Shown piece after piece: positions 1-9,798 of a stretch of DNA of 64,000 nt (position 1 is the stretch's first letter; each line of letters begins with the position of its first letter). Both the position numbers and the translations under genes were made by a program. The stretch lies in assembly GCF_009932725.1 (NCBI RefSeq), contig NZ_BLJU01000019.1:47404-111403 (forward strand), given 5' to 3'. This stretch comes from Pseudomonas yangonensis (GTDB taxonomy: Bacteria; Pseudomonadota; Gammaproteobacteria; Pseudomonadales; Pseudomonadaceae). Below the pieces are notes generated by a model. The model did no database searches, was not told the DNA's origin, and saw only the letters and a program-made list of their open reading frames with translations.

Positions 1-100
1 GGATGAAAAGACCATCCGTGCTTCTCCGTGAACAGCCGGGGCAGCGCCCCCCTTTCCCCCCGCCAGCGGAGGGTTTGTTTTGTTACGTCGCCGCAAACCT

Positions 101-149
101 GTGGGAGCGGCTTCAGCCGCGATTTTCGCGGATAAATCCGCTCCTACAG
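101..149. repeat. REP-like palindromic repeat, copy 1
   Basis: A 49-base unit begins gtgggagcggcttcagccgc and ends gcggataaatccgctcctac plus two bases. It contains inverted gcggctt/cagccgc and gcggataaatccgc hairpins. A nearly identical copy lies at 14588-14636, differing only in the centre (ttt versus tga). This is the repetitive extragenic palindrome type common between Pseudomonas genes. It lies just downstream of algL. Confidence 0.85.
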
Positions 150-159
150 GGTGTGTGCA

Positions 160-1236
160 TCAGCGCCCGTCACCGAACACTTGCGTCACCTCGCCACCGA
201 GGCGGAAGCTGTTGAACGGCCCCTTCTCCTGGTTCAGTTCGCGGGTCTGCTCGTCGCAGGCGTAGAGGCTGCAGTAGGGCGCCAGCCAGGCGTACTTGAA
301 GTCCTTGCGCAGCTCGCTCATGTCCTGCTTGGCGCCGGTGCGCTGGGCGAACGCGGCCGGGTCCCGCGCGCCTTGCAGCACGCGCTCGGCCAGGCGCTGC
401 AAGGCGCCATGGTTCTCGCCGCGCAGATCGACTTCGTTGGCCTTGGCGAACGCGGCGATCATCGCCAGCGGTGGCAGGGCGTAGTTGTGGTAGGCAAGAG
501 CACGCTGGCTGCGGCGCATTTCGTTGGCCAGGTAACCTTCGTCATCGACCTGATTGGCGGCGATGCGGAACTGGTCCACGGACCAGTCGAACAGGTCGCG
601 GCGGTCATTGATCACCGCTACCGCCATCACCGACCAGGCGGCCCAGTAGCTGTGGTTGTTGATCTTGCGCAGCGGCAGATCGCTCCACTCGCGCACCGTG
701 TGTTCGGCCAGCCGGGTGAACCAGGCCTCGATGCGCGCACTCTCTTGCGGGTAGGCTGCCAGTGGCTGCGACTCGGAAAACTTCAGGCGCAGCCAGGCGC
801 CGGCCAGGCTGCCGAGCGCCCATTTGCGCATCGACTTGCCGGTATGGTTGAACCGCTCGGACTCCAGCGCATCGGCGCTGGCCCAACGGTCCAGCCATTC
901 GATGGCGCATTCCAGACGCTCCGGCTGACCGGTGCGCATGTAGCCGGTGATCATCCGTCCGGCTTCCTTCTCCAGGCGGGTGATGTGCGCGGTCTGCTCG
1001 CGGAAGTTCTTCTCCGCCTTGCGATTGAGCGTGGCGCGCGCGCTGTCGGAGCCCTTGTACTTGCTGGTGAACTGCAGCTCACCGGTATAGGGTTGCGGCA
1101 CCGCCGGGCAGGCTGGCGCCTTGCCGTCGCGCTGGCCGACGGCGGCGTAGTAACCGGACGGCGGTTGCAGTTCGGCAAGGGCTGGACCGCTGAGTAGCAG
1201 CGCCAGGAGTGTGAGTGGAGCGAGTCGTTTGGGCAT
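160..1236 (-). CDS. algL: Poly(beta-D-mannuronate) alginate lyase
   Basis: This periplasmic lyase cleaves polymannuronate by beta-elimination and clears misrouted alginate during secretion. The 358-residue protein begins with a signal peptide ending near residue 21 (ALA-ELQPP). It keeps the NNHSYW motif at about residues 193-198, which holds the catalytic Asn, His and Tyr of the family. The start at 1236 is chosen because a strong GAGGAGG ribosome site precedes it; an upstream in-frame start would lie inside the algX overlap. It follows algX by about 10 bases in the alg operon. The rest of the operon (algI/J/F/A) would lie to the left of the window. Confidence 0.95.
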   Translation of the reverse strand: MPKRLAPLTLLALLLSGPALAELQPPSGYYAAVGQRDGKAPACPAVPQPYTGELQFTSKYKGSDSARATLNRKAEKNFREQTAHITRLEKEAGRMITGYMRTGQPERLECAIEWLDRWASADALESERFNHTGKSMRKWALGSLAGAWLRLKFSESQPLAAYPQESARIEAWFTRLAEHTVREWSDLPLRKINNHSYWAAWSVMAVAVINDRRDLFDWSVDQFRIAANQVDDEGYLANEMRRSQRALAYHNYALPPLAMIAAFAKANEVDLRGENHGALQRLAERVLQGARDPAAFAQRTGAKQDMSELRKDFKYAWLAPYCSLYACDEQTRELNQEKGPFNSFRLGGEVTQVFGDGR

Positions 1237-1246
1237 GCTTGCCTCC

Positions 1247-2677
1247 TCAGTCGTTCGCACTGTGCTGCGCGACTTGCTGGCTGGCCCCGCCCGGGCGCTG
1301 GCACAGGCTGGCCTGGACTTTCAGGTCGTCATCGCTGTCTTCGGGTTTCTCGATTTCCAGAGCGAAGAAGTTCTGATCACCCCAGCCCGGCTCGTCGCGC
1401 AGTTCCACGGCGAAGCGGCCGTCGGTATCGACGGTGTTGGGTTTCTCCAGCTTGAGCTGCTCGCGGCGACCGTTGAGGTACCAGATGGTGGCGTCGACGC
1501 GCTTGACCGATGGGTCGCTGAAACGCAGGTCCAGCTGGTGGCGGTTGCCGCGCAGGGTCAGCAGCTTGTTCTCGCCATTGACCAGTATTTCGTTGCTGCC
1601 CGGATGCAGGCGTTTCTCGCTGGCGAGCAGTTCGGTCTGGCCGCTGCAGCCGTTGTTCAGAGTGGCCATCAGCTGGCGGTGAATCTTGTCCGAGGCCAGG
1701 TCGTAGAGTGGCGAAAATTCCCAGATGAGGATCTTCGGCGGGTCGTTCTGGAACGACTCGCTGGCCAGGTACTCGAGCATCGCGCCTTCCAGGCCACCAC
1801 CGGGGAAGGCCGCGTTGAGCACGTCGGTGCCCAGGTACTCTTCGAGGAAGCCGCCGAAGTTGTAGTTCTTGCCGCTGTGGCTGGTGCCGATCAGGGTGAT
1901 CTGCGGGCTGCTGTCATCGCCGAACAGCGCGTCGCCATCGCTGGCGTCCTTCGGCTCGGTGACGAACTGGTCGACGTACTGCACCGCATAGCCGGTGCCG
2001 CACAGCTGGCTGGCGACGTTCTGCATGGTGCCGGTCTTGCCCATCAGGCCGACGCGCTCGGTGACGAATTCCTTGCGCGGGATGTCCTCGAAGCCGGGGA
2101 TGCGCTTGACCGTCTCGGCCACCAGGCGCGCGGTACGCTCGGCGCCGTAGGGCGTCCAGTGCTGGTCGCGGCGGAAGTAGAACTCCTTGTCGGTGTTCTC
2201 GTCGGTCAGCGGAGTCAGGTCCGGTACCCAGATGCCCAGCTGTTCGAAGCGGGTCAGCGCCTGGCGATAGTTGCGCAGCGCCTTGTCGTAGTCGAAGCGC
2301 TGGTAGTCGGCCGGGCGCAGCTTGCTGCGATTGACCAGGCCGCGGGTCGGTTGGTAGACCACCACCAGTTCCACGCCGCGCTGCTTGAGGCCGTCGCGCA
2401 GCTCCTTGAGGCGCTGGTAGCCGATCTCGGTGGTGCCGAACTCGGTGCGCAGGTCCTCGACACTGCGGAACAGCCAACCCTCGTCGGCATCCATCAGGGT
2501 GATGAAGTTCTTCATGTAGTTGGTGGTGTAACGGCTGGCATCGTGCGCAGCCGGGCACAGCGAGCAGCAGTCTTGCACCTGATATTGCGGCGCCTGGCGC
2601 TCTTCGGCCTGCAACGCGCTGCCGAATGCGGCGCAAGTCACTGCCAGGGCCAGGGTCTTGAGTTTGTATGCAGTCAT
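1247..2677 (-). CDS. algX: Alginate O-acetyltransferase AlgX
   Basis: AlgX is the periplasmic enzyme that transfers acetyl groups to mannuronate residues. The 476-residue product has an N-terminal signal peptide (to about residue 24, LQA-EER). An SGNH-like acetylesterase core shows Asp171 and His173 in RRDQHW and the nucleophile Ser266 in GTSHSGK, matching the Asp/His/Ser triad of the P. aeruginosa protein. The C-terminal part is the carbohydrate-binding module. The start MTAYKLK is supported by a GAGG ribosome site and by the signal peptide. It lies between algG and algL with tiny gaps, in the same operon. Confidence 0.95.
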   Translation of the reverse strand: MTAYKLKTLALAVTCAAFGSALQAEERQAPQYQVQDCCSLCPAAHDASRYTTNYMKNFITLMDADEGWLFRSVEDLRTEFGTTEIGYQRLKELRDGLKQRGVELVVVYQPTRGLVNRSKLRPADYQRFDYDKALRNYRQALTRFEQLGIWVPDLTPLTDENTDKEFYFRRDQHWTPYGAERTARLVAETVKRIPGFEDIPRKEFVTERVGLMGKTGTMQNVASQLCGTGYAVQYVDQFVTEPKDASDGDALFGDDSSPQITLIGTSHSGKNYNFGGFLEEYLGTDVLNAAFPGGGLEGAMLEYLASESFQNDPPKILIWEFSPLYDLASDKIHRQLMATLNNGCSGQTELLASEKRLHPGSNEILVNGENKLLTLRGNRHQLDLRFSDPSVKRVDATIWYLNGRREQLKLEKPNTVDTDGRFAVELRDEPGWGDQNFFALEIEKPEDSDDDLKVQASLCQRPGGASQQVAQHSAND

Positions 2678-2688
2678 GGGAGGCCTCG

Positions 2689-4224
2689 TCAGTTGATCAT
2701 CGGCTCGGGCTCGATCGGATCGATCAGCACGGGCAGGCGCTGGCGCAGCATGAGGTCGAGGATTTCGTCCTGTTTCTCGCCGAGGATGCCGGCGAGCTGG
2801 ATACCGGTGCTCTTGCTCGGAGCGAGCATCTTCACGCGGTACAGCTCGACCGACAGCGGCGAGTCGATGTTGATCGGGCTGGAACCGTTGCCGGCCAGGG
2901 TGCCGCCGACGATGATCATGGAAATCTTGGTGTCGAACGGGTCGAGCTGCAGGTCGCGGTCGGTGTCGGACAGATCCTTGATGTGGCCGTACACGCCGGT
3001 GAGCTGGTTCATCGCCGAGAGGTTCTCGTAGAGGCGGATGTTCTCGCTGTTGCGGATGCGAATGCCGTGGCGCTGGTTGCCCAGCACCTGATTGCCCCAC
3101 AGCAGGTTGTCGCCGCTCTCGTACAGGGTGATGCCGTCGGAATGATTGCTGCGCACCTTGTTGTAGGCGATTACGTTGCGCTCGCTGTTACGGTCGATGA
3201 CCACGCCGGAGAGCTTGTTGTCGTAGCTCTCGTTGTTGATGATCCAGCTGTCGTTGACCTCGCGGGAGATGATGATGCCGTGCTTCTTCTTGGTCCCGAA
3301 GACCTTGTTCTCGGCGATGATCAGGCCGTGCGAGCGGTCGTGCGGGTCGATGCCGTAGACGATGTTGTCGCGGTAGGTGTTGCCCTTGATCACCACGTTC
3401 TGCGCTTCGTAGCAGTAGAAGCCGTACCAGTGATCGACGAACTCGGAGTCGATCAGCCAGCCGGTCGGCTCGTCGCGCTTGAGGCGCTCGTGCATGTTCG
3501 GCGTGTACTGGGTGATCGACACCCCGTACGACTTGGAGTTGTCGTAGCCCAGGCTGGTGATCACGCTGCCGGCGATGTACAGCTCGCTGCCGCCCCAGGA
3601 CACCAGAAACGGGCGGAATTCCTTGCCGTTGTCGCGCATGGTCGCCGGGCCGTTGTCGGCCTCGCGCCAGGCGGTGACGCGGGTGTCGGTGAGAAACATC
3701 AGGCCGTCATTGACCAGGAACGAGCCGCGCTCCTGCGACAGACGCAGTTCACGGGTTTCCTTGCCCACATGCAGCGCCGCGCCTTCGGCGACGACGATGG
3801 GCAGGCGGGCGATGTAAACGCCAGGCTCCTGCTCCTGGAACTGGCTGTCGGGCAGCGCCTTGGCCAGGTCCTGGGCGGTGACCAGGCCACCTTCGATGAA
3901 GATCGCCTGGGGCATGCCCTGCTGGCGCTTGATCCACTCGCGCAGGCGTTCGTTGCCGCCGGTGAAGTCTTTCAGCGCGTCCTGGCGCAGCATGCGCCGT
4001 ACCACCACCTGGCCGCGTTGTTCGCGCGGAATCCTGGCCAGCACGGCCTCCTTGGTGTAGCCGGACAGGTCCGGCAGTTTGGGCGCTTCCATATGCAGTT
4101 CGTCAGCCGGTGCACTGCGCACGCGGTAGTCGAACTGTTGCTGCGTCGGGTTGGCCTCGGCCAGCGGCACCGTGAGGCACAACGCGCCGAGCAGCAGGGG
4201 TAGGGCTAAGCCGTTGGGTTGCAT
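2689..4224 (-). CDS. algG: Mannuronan C5-epimerase AlgG
   Basis: AlgG converts D-mannuronate to L-guluronate in the polymer and forms part of the trans-periplasmic secretion complex. The 511-residue protein has a signal peptide and a right-handed parallel beta-helix of repeated GN/N-rich strands. The family's DPHD catalytic motif is at residues 293-296. It sits 12 bases downstream of algE and 12 bases upstream of algX, consistent with one transcript. Confidence 0.95.
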   Translation of the reverse strand: MQPNGLALPLLLGALCLTVPLAEANPTQQQFDYRVRSAPADELHMEAPKLPDLSGYTKEAVLARIPREQRGQVVVRRMLRQDALKDFTGGNERLREWIKRQQGMPQAIFIEGGLVTAQDLAKALPDSQFQEQEPGVYIARLPIVVAEGAALHVGKETRELRLSQERGSFLVNDGLMFLTDTRVTAWREADNGPATMRDNGKEFRPFLVSWGGSELYIAGSVITSLGYDNSKSYGVSITQYTPNMHERLKRDEPTGWLIDSEFVDHWYGFYCYEAQNVVIKGNTYRDNIVYGIDPHDRSHGLIIAENKVFGTKKKHGIIISREVNDSWIINNESYDNKLSGVVIDRNSERNVIAYNKVRSNHSDGITLYESGDNLLWGNQVLGNQRHGIRIRNSENIRLYENLSAMNQLTGVYGHIKDLSDTDRDLQLDPFDTKISMIIVGGTLAGNGSSPINIDSPLSVELYRVKMLAPSKSTGIQLAGILGEKQDEILDLMLRQRLPVLIDPIEPEPMIN

Positions 4225-4235
4225 GATCCGATCCC

Positions 4236-5693
4236 TCAGAAGCGCCAGATGAAGTCGACGAAGGCGCGGTGCATCACCGAGTCGGTGCCGCTGCCGTAGG
4301 CGTCGCCCGGCAGGAACACGCCGGCGCGCAGGCGTACCAGGGCCGAACGGTCATCCAGCTGTTCGGCGACGGTGGCCGGCAGCAGGCCCTGCTTGAAGTA
4401 GCGGGTCAGCACCAGGTCAACTTCCTGGCCGATGTCTTTCTCGCCAGCGACCAGCGGCGCGGTGATGCCGCTGTCACCGACGTCCTGATCACCATCGACG
4501 CGCCAGAAGCGGTGATAGACGACGCTGGCGTCGTAGTCCTGGCCCAGTTGCCAGGAGCTGAACGCGCTGGCCACCTGCAGGTTGGAGAGTTCGCCGCGGA
4601 AGGCCTCGCCGTAGCGGTGCAGGCGCGATTCGACGCCGGTGAAGTTGGCGCGGTTGCTCTGCAGACCGGTCTGCATGAACTGGCGCGACTTGCCGTCGTT
4701 GCCGCCGCCGCTGCCACGGGCGTAGGCGGCGCCGATCTTCCAGTTTTCATCGAGGCTGTAGCGCAGACCGAGATCCATGGCCCAGGCGTCGACGTCCTGG
4801 CTGCGCGAGCCGGTGGCGATGCGCTCGCTGCCGACCACCTGCTGCTGCAGCTGCTCGGTGTCGCCCTTGAGCCAGGTCATCTGCGCCCAGTAGTTGAGGC
4901 GATTGCGCGAGTTGCGCTCGAAGAAGCCGCCGTCGGCGTGCAGGCCGAACCAGGTCAGGTCGCCGGTGTAGCGCTTGCTCAGTTCGTCGACGCGCTCGCC
5001 GGCGTTCGGCAGGCTGCCGTCGTCGCGGCTGTGGTGCAGCTTGGCGCCGATGCGATGGCCGGGCGTCCACTGGTAGTCGAGACCGGTGAAGAAGTGGCGA
5101 CGGTCTTCGTCTTCCGGTGCCAGATCGTCGAGGTCGGTGCGGTATTCGGAGAAGCGCTCGGCGACGCCGACCGTGGCTTGCAGCAAGGTGGTGTCGAAGC
5201 GCCAGTTGACCGCTTCGATGTTGGTGTCCCACCAGGTGCCTTCATCGCTGCGCAGGCGCTGGCGGCCGACGCGCAGGTGCTCGCCGGGGTAGGCGGTGAG
5301 GCCGCTGTAGTCGACCCAGAATTCGCGCATCGCCAGGTAGCTCTTGTCCGGCTGGCGGGCGTCGCTGCGCTGTGCGCTGTCTTCGCCGTCGTCCTGCAGC
5401 GGGTCGGTTTCGATGGTGTCGGTGGCGGTGACCGCCTGGCCCATGGCGAAGGCGCTCCAGTCGCCGCGCTCGCCGTAGGCCCAGGGGCGCAGGTCCAGAC
5501 CGATACCGCTGACATCCCCGCCGCTGCGGGTGCCGAGGTCGCGGTCATCTTCCGATTGCGCGGTGATTTTCATATCCAGGCCGAAATTCTTCGGCGCATC
5601 CGCCGCCCAGGCAGCGCTGGCTGCCAGCAGGCTGGCGCTCAGCCCCAATTGGCTGACGATACGATTTAGCTGCATGCGTGCATCCCTGTTCAT
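4236..5693 (-). CDS. algE: Outer-membrane alginate export porin AlgE
   Basis: AlgE is the 18-stranded beta-barrel that lets alginate leave the cell. The product (485 residues from this start) has a signal peptide ending AWA-ADAPKN and many alternating amphipathic strands rich in Arg and Asp. It ends in WRF, a C-terminal aromatic typical of barrel insertion signals. The ATG at 5693 overlaps the algK stop as ATGA. An alternative ATG at 5675 (MQLNRIV) has a slightly better upstream GGG and also keeps the signal peptide, so the start is uncertain by six codons. Confidence 0.93.
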   Translation of the reverse strand: MNRDARMQLNRIVSQLGLSASLLAASAAWAADAPKNFGLDMKITAQSEDDRDLGTRSGGDVSGIGLDLRPWAYGERGDWSAFAMGQAVTATDTIETDPLQDDGEDSAQRSDARQPDKSYLAMREFWVDYSGLTAYPGEHLRVGRQRLRSDEGTWWDTNIEAVNWRFDTTLLQATVGVAERFSEYRTDLDDLAPEDEDRRHFFTGLDYQWTPGHRIGAKLHHSRDDGSLPNAGERVDELSKRYTGDLTWFGLHADGGFFERNSRNRLNYWAQMTWLKGDTEQLQQQVVGSERIATGSRSQDVDAWAMDLGLRYSLDENWKIGAAYARGSGGGNDGKSRQFMQTGLQSNRANFTGVESRLHRYGEAFRGELSNLQVASAFSSWQLGQDYDASVVYHRFWRVDGDQDVGDSGITAPLVAGEKDIGQEVDLVLTRYFKQGLLPATVAEQLDDRSALVRLRAGVFLPGDAYGSGTDSVMHRAFVDFIWRF

Positions 5694-7066
5694 GGCTGGC
5701 TGACCTGCAGGGCGGCCTGCTGCTGCAGGACGATGCCGCGGGCATCGCGTTCCTCGCGCAGCAGGCGTTGGCCTTCGGCCAGTTGCGCCGGGGTCAGGCT
5801 CGCTTCCACCTCATGCGCCAGCTCGAAGGTCGGCGGCGTATTGCGTGGCAGGGCCAGTTGGCTGAATACATAGGCGTTGACCGGGTTGGGCTTGACCCCG
5901 CGGCCCTGGCTGAACATCTGCGCCAGAGCGAAGTCGGCGCTGAGCTGGCCGGCGCGGGCGGCGCTGAGCAGATGGTCGAGCGCCTGCTGGGCGTAAACCT
6001 CGCCGAGGTAGCCGCGCAGGTAGATCTGCCCCAGGTAGTAGTTGGCGCTGGGCTCGCTGGGTGCGGCCTTGCGCAGGTGCTCCTCGGCCTTCTTCGGCTG
6101 CTGCGGCAGCAGCTTGCCCTCGTAGTACAGGCGCCCGAGCAGCAGTTCGGCGCGCGGCAGGGCCGCCTCGCGACCCTTCTCCAGATAGCCGAGCAGGGTG
6201 TCGATATCGCCTTGTCCCGGATAGTCGTAGAGCAAACGCGCGAGGCTGACCCAGGCGGCCGGGTAGCTCGGCGCGATGGTTTCCAGCAGGTCCTGGGCGA
6301 GCTGCGGTTGCGGCTGGCCCAGCTCGGGGTCGCTGAGCACCTGGGCTACGGACTCGACCTGGTTGGGCGAGACGCTGCCGGCGCGGTAGCCCGTCAGCAG
6401 CTGATCGATCAGCGCCTGGCGATCGTCTTCGCGATTCTGCTTCTGGTACACGGTGGCCAGCTCGGCGTAGCAGGCGTCGTTGCTGGCCAGGCGTGCCTGG
6501 CAGATGCGCTCGATCTCGCCCAGATGCTGGTCGTAGGTGCCATCGGTGCGATACAGAAGAATCTGCGCCAGTTCCGCCTGCGGCAGACCCTGTTGGCGCC
6601 AGTCCTGAATACGTTGCGCGATGTTCATGGCGGGAAAGTCCTGTGGGTAGAACAGGTAGAGTTCGGTCAGCGGCAGCAGCGCGCTGGGTTCGCGCGCCTG
6701 GGCTGCGCTTTCCAGCAGTTCGGCGGCCTCGCGGCGCTCGGCCAGGGTGCTGCCGGGCTTGCGCGCCAGCAGCTTGCCCAGGCGCGCCTTGGCGCGTGGC
6801 GAACCGTCCATGGCCTGGCGATAGATGCGCTCGGCCTCATCCAGGTCCTGGTTCTGGCCATTGGCGGCGTAGATGTCGGCCAGGCCGATCTGCGAGTCGC
6901 TGTAGCCCATCTCGGCGAGCTGGCGGAAGTGCCATTCGGCCGTCTGCTGATCACCGCTCTGCAGGGCTTCGCGGGCCAGGCGCTCATCCGGCAGGCCGGC
7001 ACAGCCGGCCAGCGTGGCGCTGACGGCGAGGCCGAGCAGGGCGGGGCGAAGTAGAGGCATGCTCAC
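5690..7066 (-). CDS. algK: Alginate secretion lipoprotein AlgK (TPR/Sel1 repeats)
   Basis: AlgK is an outer-membrane lipoprotein scaffold that helps place AlgE and bridges to periplasmic partners. The 458-residue protein has a lipobox (ATLAGC, Cys about residue 22). It is followed by many Sel1/TPR-like helical repeats such as GLADIYAANGQ, LLGRLYYEG and YLGQIYLRGYLG. It overlaps algE by four bases (ATGA) and follows alg44 by 12 bases. Confidence 0.94.
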   Translation of the reverse strand: MSMPLLRPALLGLAVSATLAGCAGLPDERLAREALQSGDQQTAEWHFRQLAEMGYSDSQIGLADIYAANGQNQDLDEAERIYRQAMDGSPRAKARLGKLLARKPGSTLAERREAAELLESAAQAREPSALLPLTELYLFYPQDFPAMNIAQRIQDWRQQGLPQAELAQILLYRTDGTYDQHLGEIERICQARLASNDACYAELATVYQKQNREDDRQALIDQLLTGYRAGSVSPNQVESVAQVLSDPELGQPQPQLAQDLLETIAPSYPAAWVSLARLLYDYPGQGDIDTLLGYLEKGREAALPRAELLLGRLYYEGKLLPQQPKKAEEHLRKAAPSEPSANYYLGQIYLRGYLGEVYAQQALDHLLSAARAGQLSADFALAQMFSQGRGVKPNPVNAYVFSQLALPRNTPPTFELAHEVEASLTPAQLAEGQRLLREERDARGIVLQQQAALQVSQP

Positions 7067-7078
7067 GGCACCTTCTCC

Positions 7079-8242
7079 TTATCGACCTGCCGCGACGGCG
7101 CGATCGACCAGCCAGCCCAGCGACGGGCCGCGGTCGATGACCACGTCCACCGGCTGACCGGCGAGGCCGGCCGGCAGGGTGTCCTGCGGCTTGATCACTA
7201 CGCGGATGTCCGAGCTCAGGCCGCCATCGTGCAGCGCGCTGCTGACGATCTCGCCGTGGCGCGCCTGGTCCTCGCCCGCCACCTTGAAGGTCACCGGGGT
7301 GCCGGGGCGTGCCTGCTCCAGGTGGCGGTAGGGGAAGCTGGCGCTCACGGTCGCCACGCCATCCTGCGGCACCAGTTCGAAGATCACGTCGCCCTTGCTG
7401 GCGAACTGGCCGTCGGCCACCAGCTGGCGGGCAATCTTGCAGTTGCACGGGCTGGTCAGGGTGCCCTGCATCTCGCGGGCGAACAGCGCTTCGATCTGGC
7501 TCGGCTCGAGCTGATCGTCGCCCAGGTGGCCCTTGAGCATTTCCAGCATGCTGGTGGTGAAGGTGGCGATCGGCGCACCTTTTTCCACGATGCCGTCGGG
7601 TTGAACCAGGGCCTGCACGCTGCCTTCGCGCGGCATGGTGACCTGCAGCGCCGGCAGGCTGATCTGCGCCGACTGGGCGTGGGTGACGAAGTACAGACCG
7701 TAGATCGACTTGCCGATGTAACCGAAGGCGGCCAGGCCGATAACGAAGATCGCGGCGCTGAAGGTCACCGCGCGCAGACGGCCGAACATGCCCATGCCGC
7801 CGCCTGCGCCGTTCTTGCGCGCCTTGGTGAAGTTGTCACGCTGGAGGATGTGCAGCACCTCGCCGACGTTGACCAGCTCACCGGCCAGGTGGGCGCTGAT
7901 CAGGTGGCGCAGGGCGGCAGCTTCGCGTGCGCCGAGGCCGTGGAACTGGCAGCCGATGCGGTTGTGCTCCGGCTGTACCGAGTTGACCTGAAACTCGACG
8001 TCCAGACCCAGCACCAGGCTGTCGAGCTGGAACTGCAGCTGGCCGCGATGAAAATCGCCGACCTTGTGCGAGGTCTTTTCGTTGGTGAAGCTGAAGCCGC
8101 CGGCAGAGATGTCCTGCAGGCGCGCATCGATGCGCTCGCCCTTGGCATTGGTGAAGCGCAAACGCCCTGGCAGCTTGACGCGTGCGTGCTGGCGCTGGGC
8201 CTCGGACTCATGGACGACGTTGTGATTGGCGACGGAGTTCAT
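7079..8242 (-). CDS. alg44: Alginate polymerase co-factor with PilZ domain, Alg44
   Basis: Alg44 binds cyclic di-GMP and activates the Alg8 polymerase in the inner membrane. The N-terminal PilZ domain shows the ligand residues R17 and R21 (RxxxR) and D44xSxxG49. A single membrane helix follows at about residues 155-180. The C-terminal part resembles HlyD-type membrane-fusion proteins. Length is 387 residues. Alg8 ends 26 bases upstream in the same operon. Retained PilZ residues imply c-di-GMP control of alginate made here. Confidence 0.95.
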   Translation of the reverse strand: MNSVANHNVVHESEAQRQHARVKLPGRLRFTNAKGERIDARLQDISAGGFSFTNEKTSHKVGDFHRGQLQFQLDSLVLGLDVEFQVNSVQPEHNRIGCQFHGLGAREAAALRHLISAHLAGELVNVGEVLHILQRDNFTKARKNGAGGGMGMFGRLRAVTFSAAIFVIGLAAFGYIGKSIYGLYFVTHAQSAQISLPALQVTMPREGSVQALVQPDGIVEKGAPIATFTTSMLEMLKGHLGDDQLEPSQIEALFAREMQGTLTSPCNCKIARQLVADGQFASKGDVIFELVPQDGVATVSASFPYRHLEQARPGTPVTFKVAGEDQARHGEIVSSALHDGGLSSDIRVVIKPQDTLPAGLAGQPVDVVIDRGPSLGWLVDRAVAAGR

Positions 8243-8268
8243 GGTGGCTAATTCCTATTCGAGTAGGG

Positions 8269-9750
8269 TCATACCAGCGCCAGCAGCGCGGCGATGAAGA
8301 CGGAGGCAGCAGAGAAAGTCATGGCACGCGACGACCAGCTGTTGAACCAGTTGGCGAAGCTGGACAGGCCGCGGTTGAGCTTGGTGTTCTGGCGCGTCCA
8401 GGACTGTTGGTCGAGGCGGAAGAACACATAGATCTTCACCATGGCCCCGACGATCTGGTTGTAATAGAGCAGCGCCGGGTAGGCCGGGCCGATGCGGTGG
8501 CCGGAGAGCATCAGCAGCAGCGTCAGGATCAGCCGCGTGGTGCCGATCCACAGCAGGTAGATCAGCAGATACATCACGCTGTACTTGAGGCTGGCGATGA
8601 TCGCCACGCACAGGCCCAGCAGGCAGGTCCACATCGATACGCGCTGGTCGAACAGCACCAGGCTGGTGAAGGCGCCGAGGCGACCCAATCCCAGACGCAG
8701 CGCCCGCGAGTTCTGCCGCAGGTTGTTGCCGTACCAGCGGAACATCAGCTTGCGGCTGGCCTTGATGAAGCTCTTCTCCGGCGGATGTTCGACCGTGTTG
8801 ATGGCGGCGTCCGGCACGTAGAAGGTGTCGTAGCCCAGGCGCATCAGGCTGTACCAGCTGGATTTGTCGTCACCGGTGAGGAACTGGAAACGACCCAGGC
8901 GCCAGTGTTCGAGGTGGTCGGCTTCGACGTCGCGGATGAACTCGGGATCGGTCACCACGCTGGCACGGAATACCGACATGCGCCCGGTCATGGTCAGTAC
9001 GCGCTTGGAGAGGGCCATCGAGCACATGTTGAGGTGGCGCTGGGCGAAGCGCAGCTTGTGCCATTCGCTCATCAGGTAGCTGCCGCGTACCTCGCAGAAC
9101 TCGTTGGTGGTCAGCCCGCCGACATTGGGGAAGAGCTTGAACCAAGGCACGCATTTACGTACCACTTCAGGCTCGAGCACGGTGTCGCCATCGATCACCG
9201 CCACCACCGCGTCGCGGTCCGGCATCTGCCGGGAGATGGCGCGGAAACCGTGGGCCAGGCCGTCACGCTTGCCGGTGCCGGGAATGCGCACGATGTCCAG
9301 GGTGACGTGCGCCGGCGGTTCGGCCTGAGCCCAGAGGTTCTTGATCAGCAGCTCGTCGGAGAGCTCGACGATCGAGCACACCACGGTGCAGGGGTAGCCG
9401 CAGTCGATGGCTTCGCGAATCACCGAGCGGTAGACCATGGCGGTGGTCAGCGCCTCGATGCGGAAGCTGGTGACCAGCAGGAACACATGAGAGGGGTCGG
9501 CGTCCTTGCCGAGTTTTGTAACCTTGCGGCGGTACCAGGGGTACACCAGGTAAAGGAACAGGCAGCCGCGCACGAAGTGCATGGCGCCCATGGAATAACG
9601 CCAGATGCCGACGATGCCGATCAGCAGCAGGAAGTGCCGCGACTCGGGGTCGAACACCGAGCGGGGCAGCGCCAGTGCCAGGAGCATCAGCAGGCTGAGA
9701 TAGAGCATCCAGCCGCTGGCTTGGTTGAGGCCGTTCTTGAGCTTGTCCAT
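8269..9750 (-). CDS. alg8: Alginate polymerase glycosyltransferase Alg8
   Basis: Alg8 is the family-2 glycosyltransferase that polymerises GDP-mannuronate at the inner membrane. The 493-residue protein has two N-terminal membrane helices. Its cytosolic catalytic domain carries AVIDGDTVL (metal-binding Asp) and TGDDKS, followed by RKLMFRWYGN, which corresponds to the QxxRW-type element. Several C-terminal membrane helices follow. It lies directly after algD. Confidence 0.95.
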   Translation of the reverse strand: MDKLKNGLNQASGWMLYLSLLMLLALALPRSVFDPESRHFLLLIGIVGIWRYSMGAMHFVRGCLFLYLVYPWYRRKVTKLGKDADPSHVFLLVTSFRIEALTTAMVYRSVIREAIDCGYPCTVVCSIVELSDELLIKNLWAQAEPPAHVTLDIVRIPGTGKRDGLAHGFRAISRQMPDRDAVVAVIDGDTVLEPEVVRKCVPWFKLFPNVGGLTTNEFCEVRGSYLMSEWHKLRFAQRHLNMCSMALSKRVLTMTGRMSVFRASVVTDPEFIRDVEADHLEHWRLGRFQFLTGDDKSSWYSLMRLGYDTFYVPDAAINTVEHPPEKSFIKASRKLMFRWYGNNLRQNSRALRLGLGRLGAFTSLVLFDQRVSMWTCLLGLCVAIIASLKYSVMYLLIYLLWIGTTRLILTLLLMLSGHRIGPAYPALLYYNQIVGAMVKIYVFFRLDQQSWTRQNTKLNRGLSSFANWFNSWSSRAMTFSAASVFIAALLALV

Positions 9751-9798
9751 ATGCGTCTCTCGGTACCCGCGCGCCGGGCGCGCGGGTACGACTGGGCC

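Noticed and set aside
1211..4203. Long plus-strand frames across algX and algG
   Set aside because: Same antisense artefact; the minus-strand genes have signal peptides and catalytic motifs.
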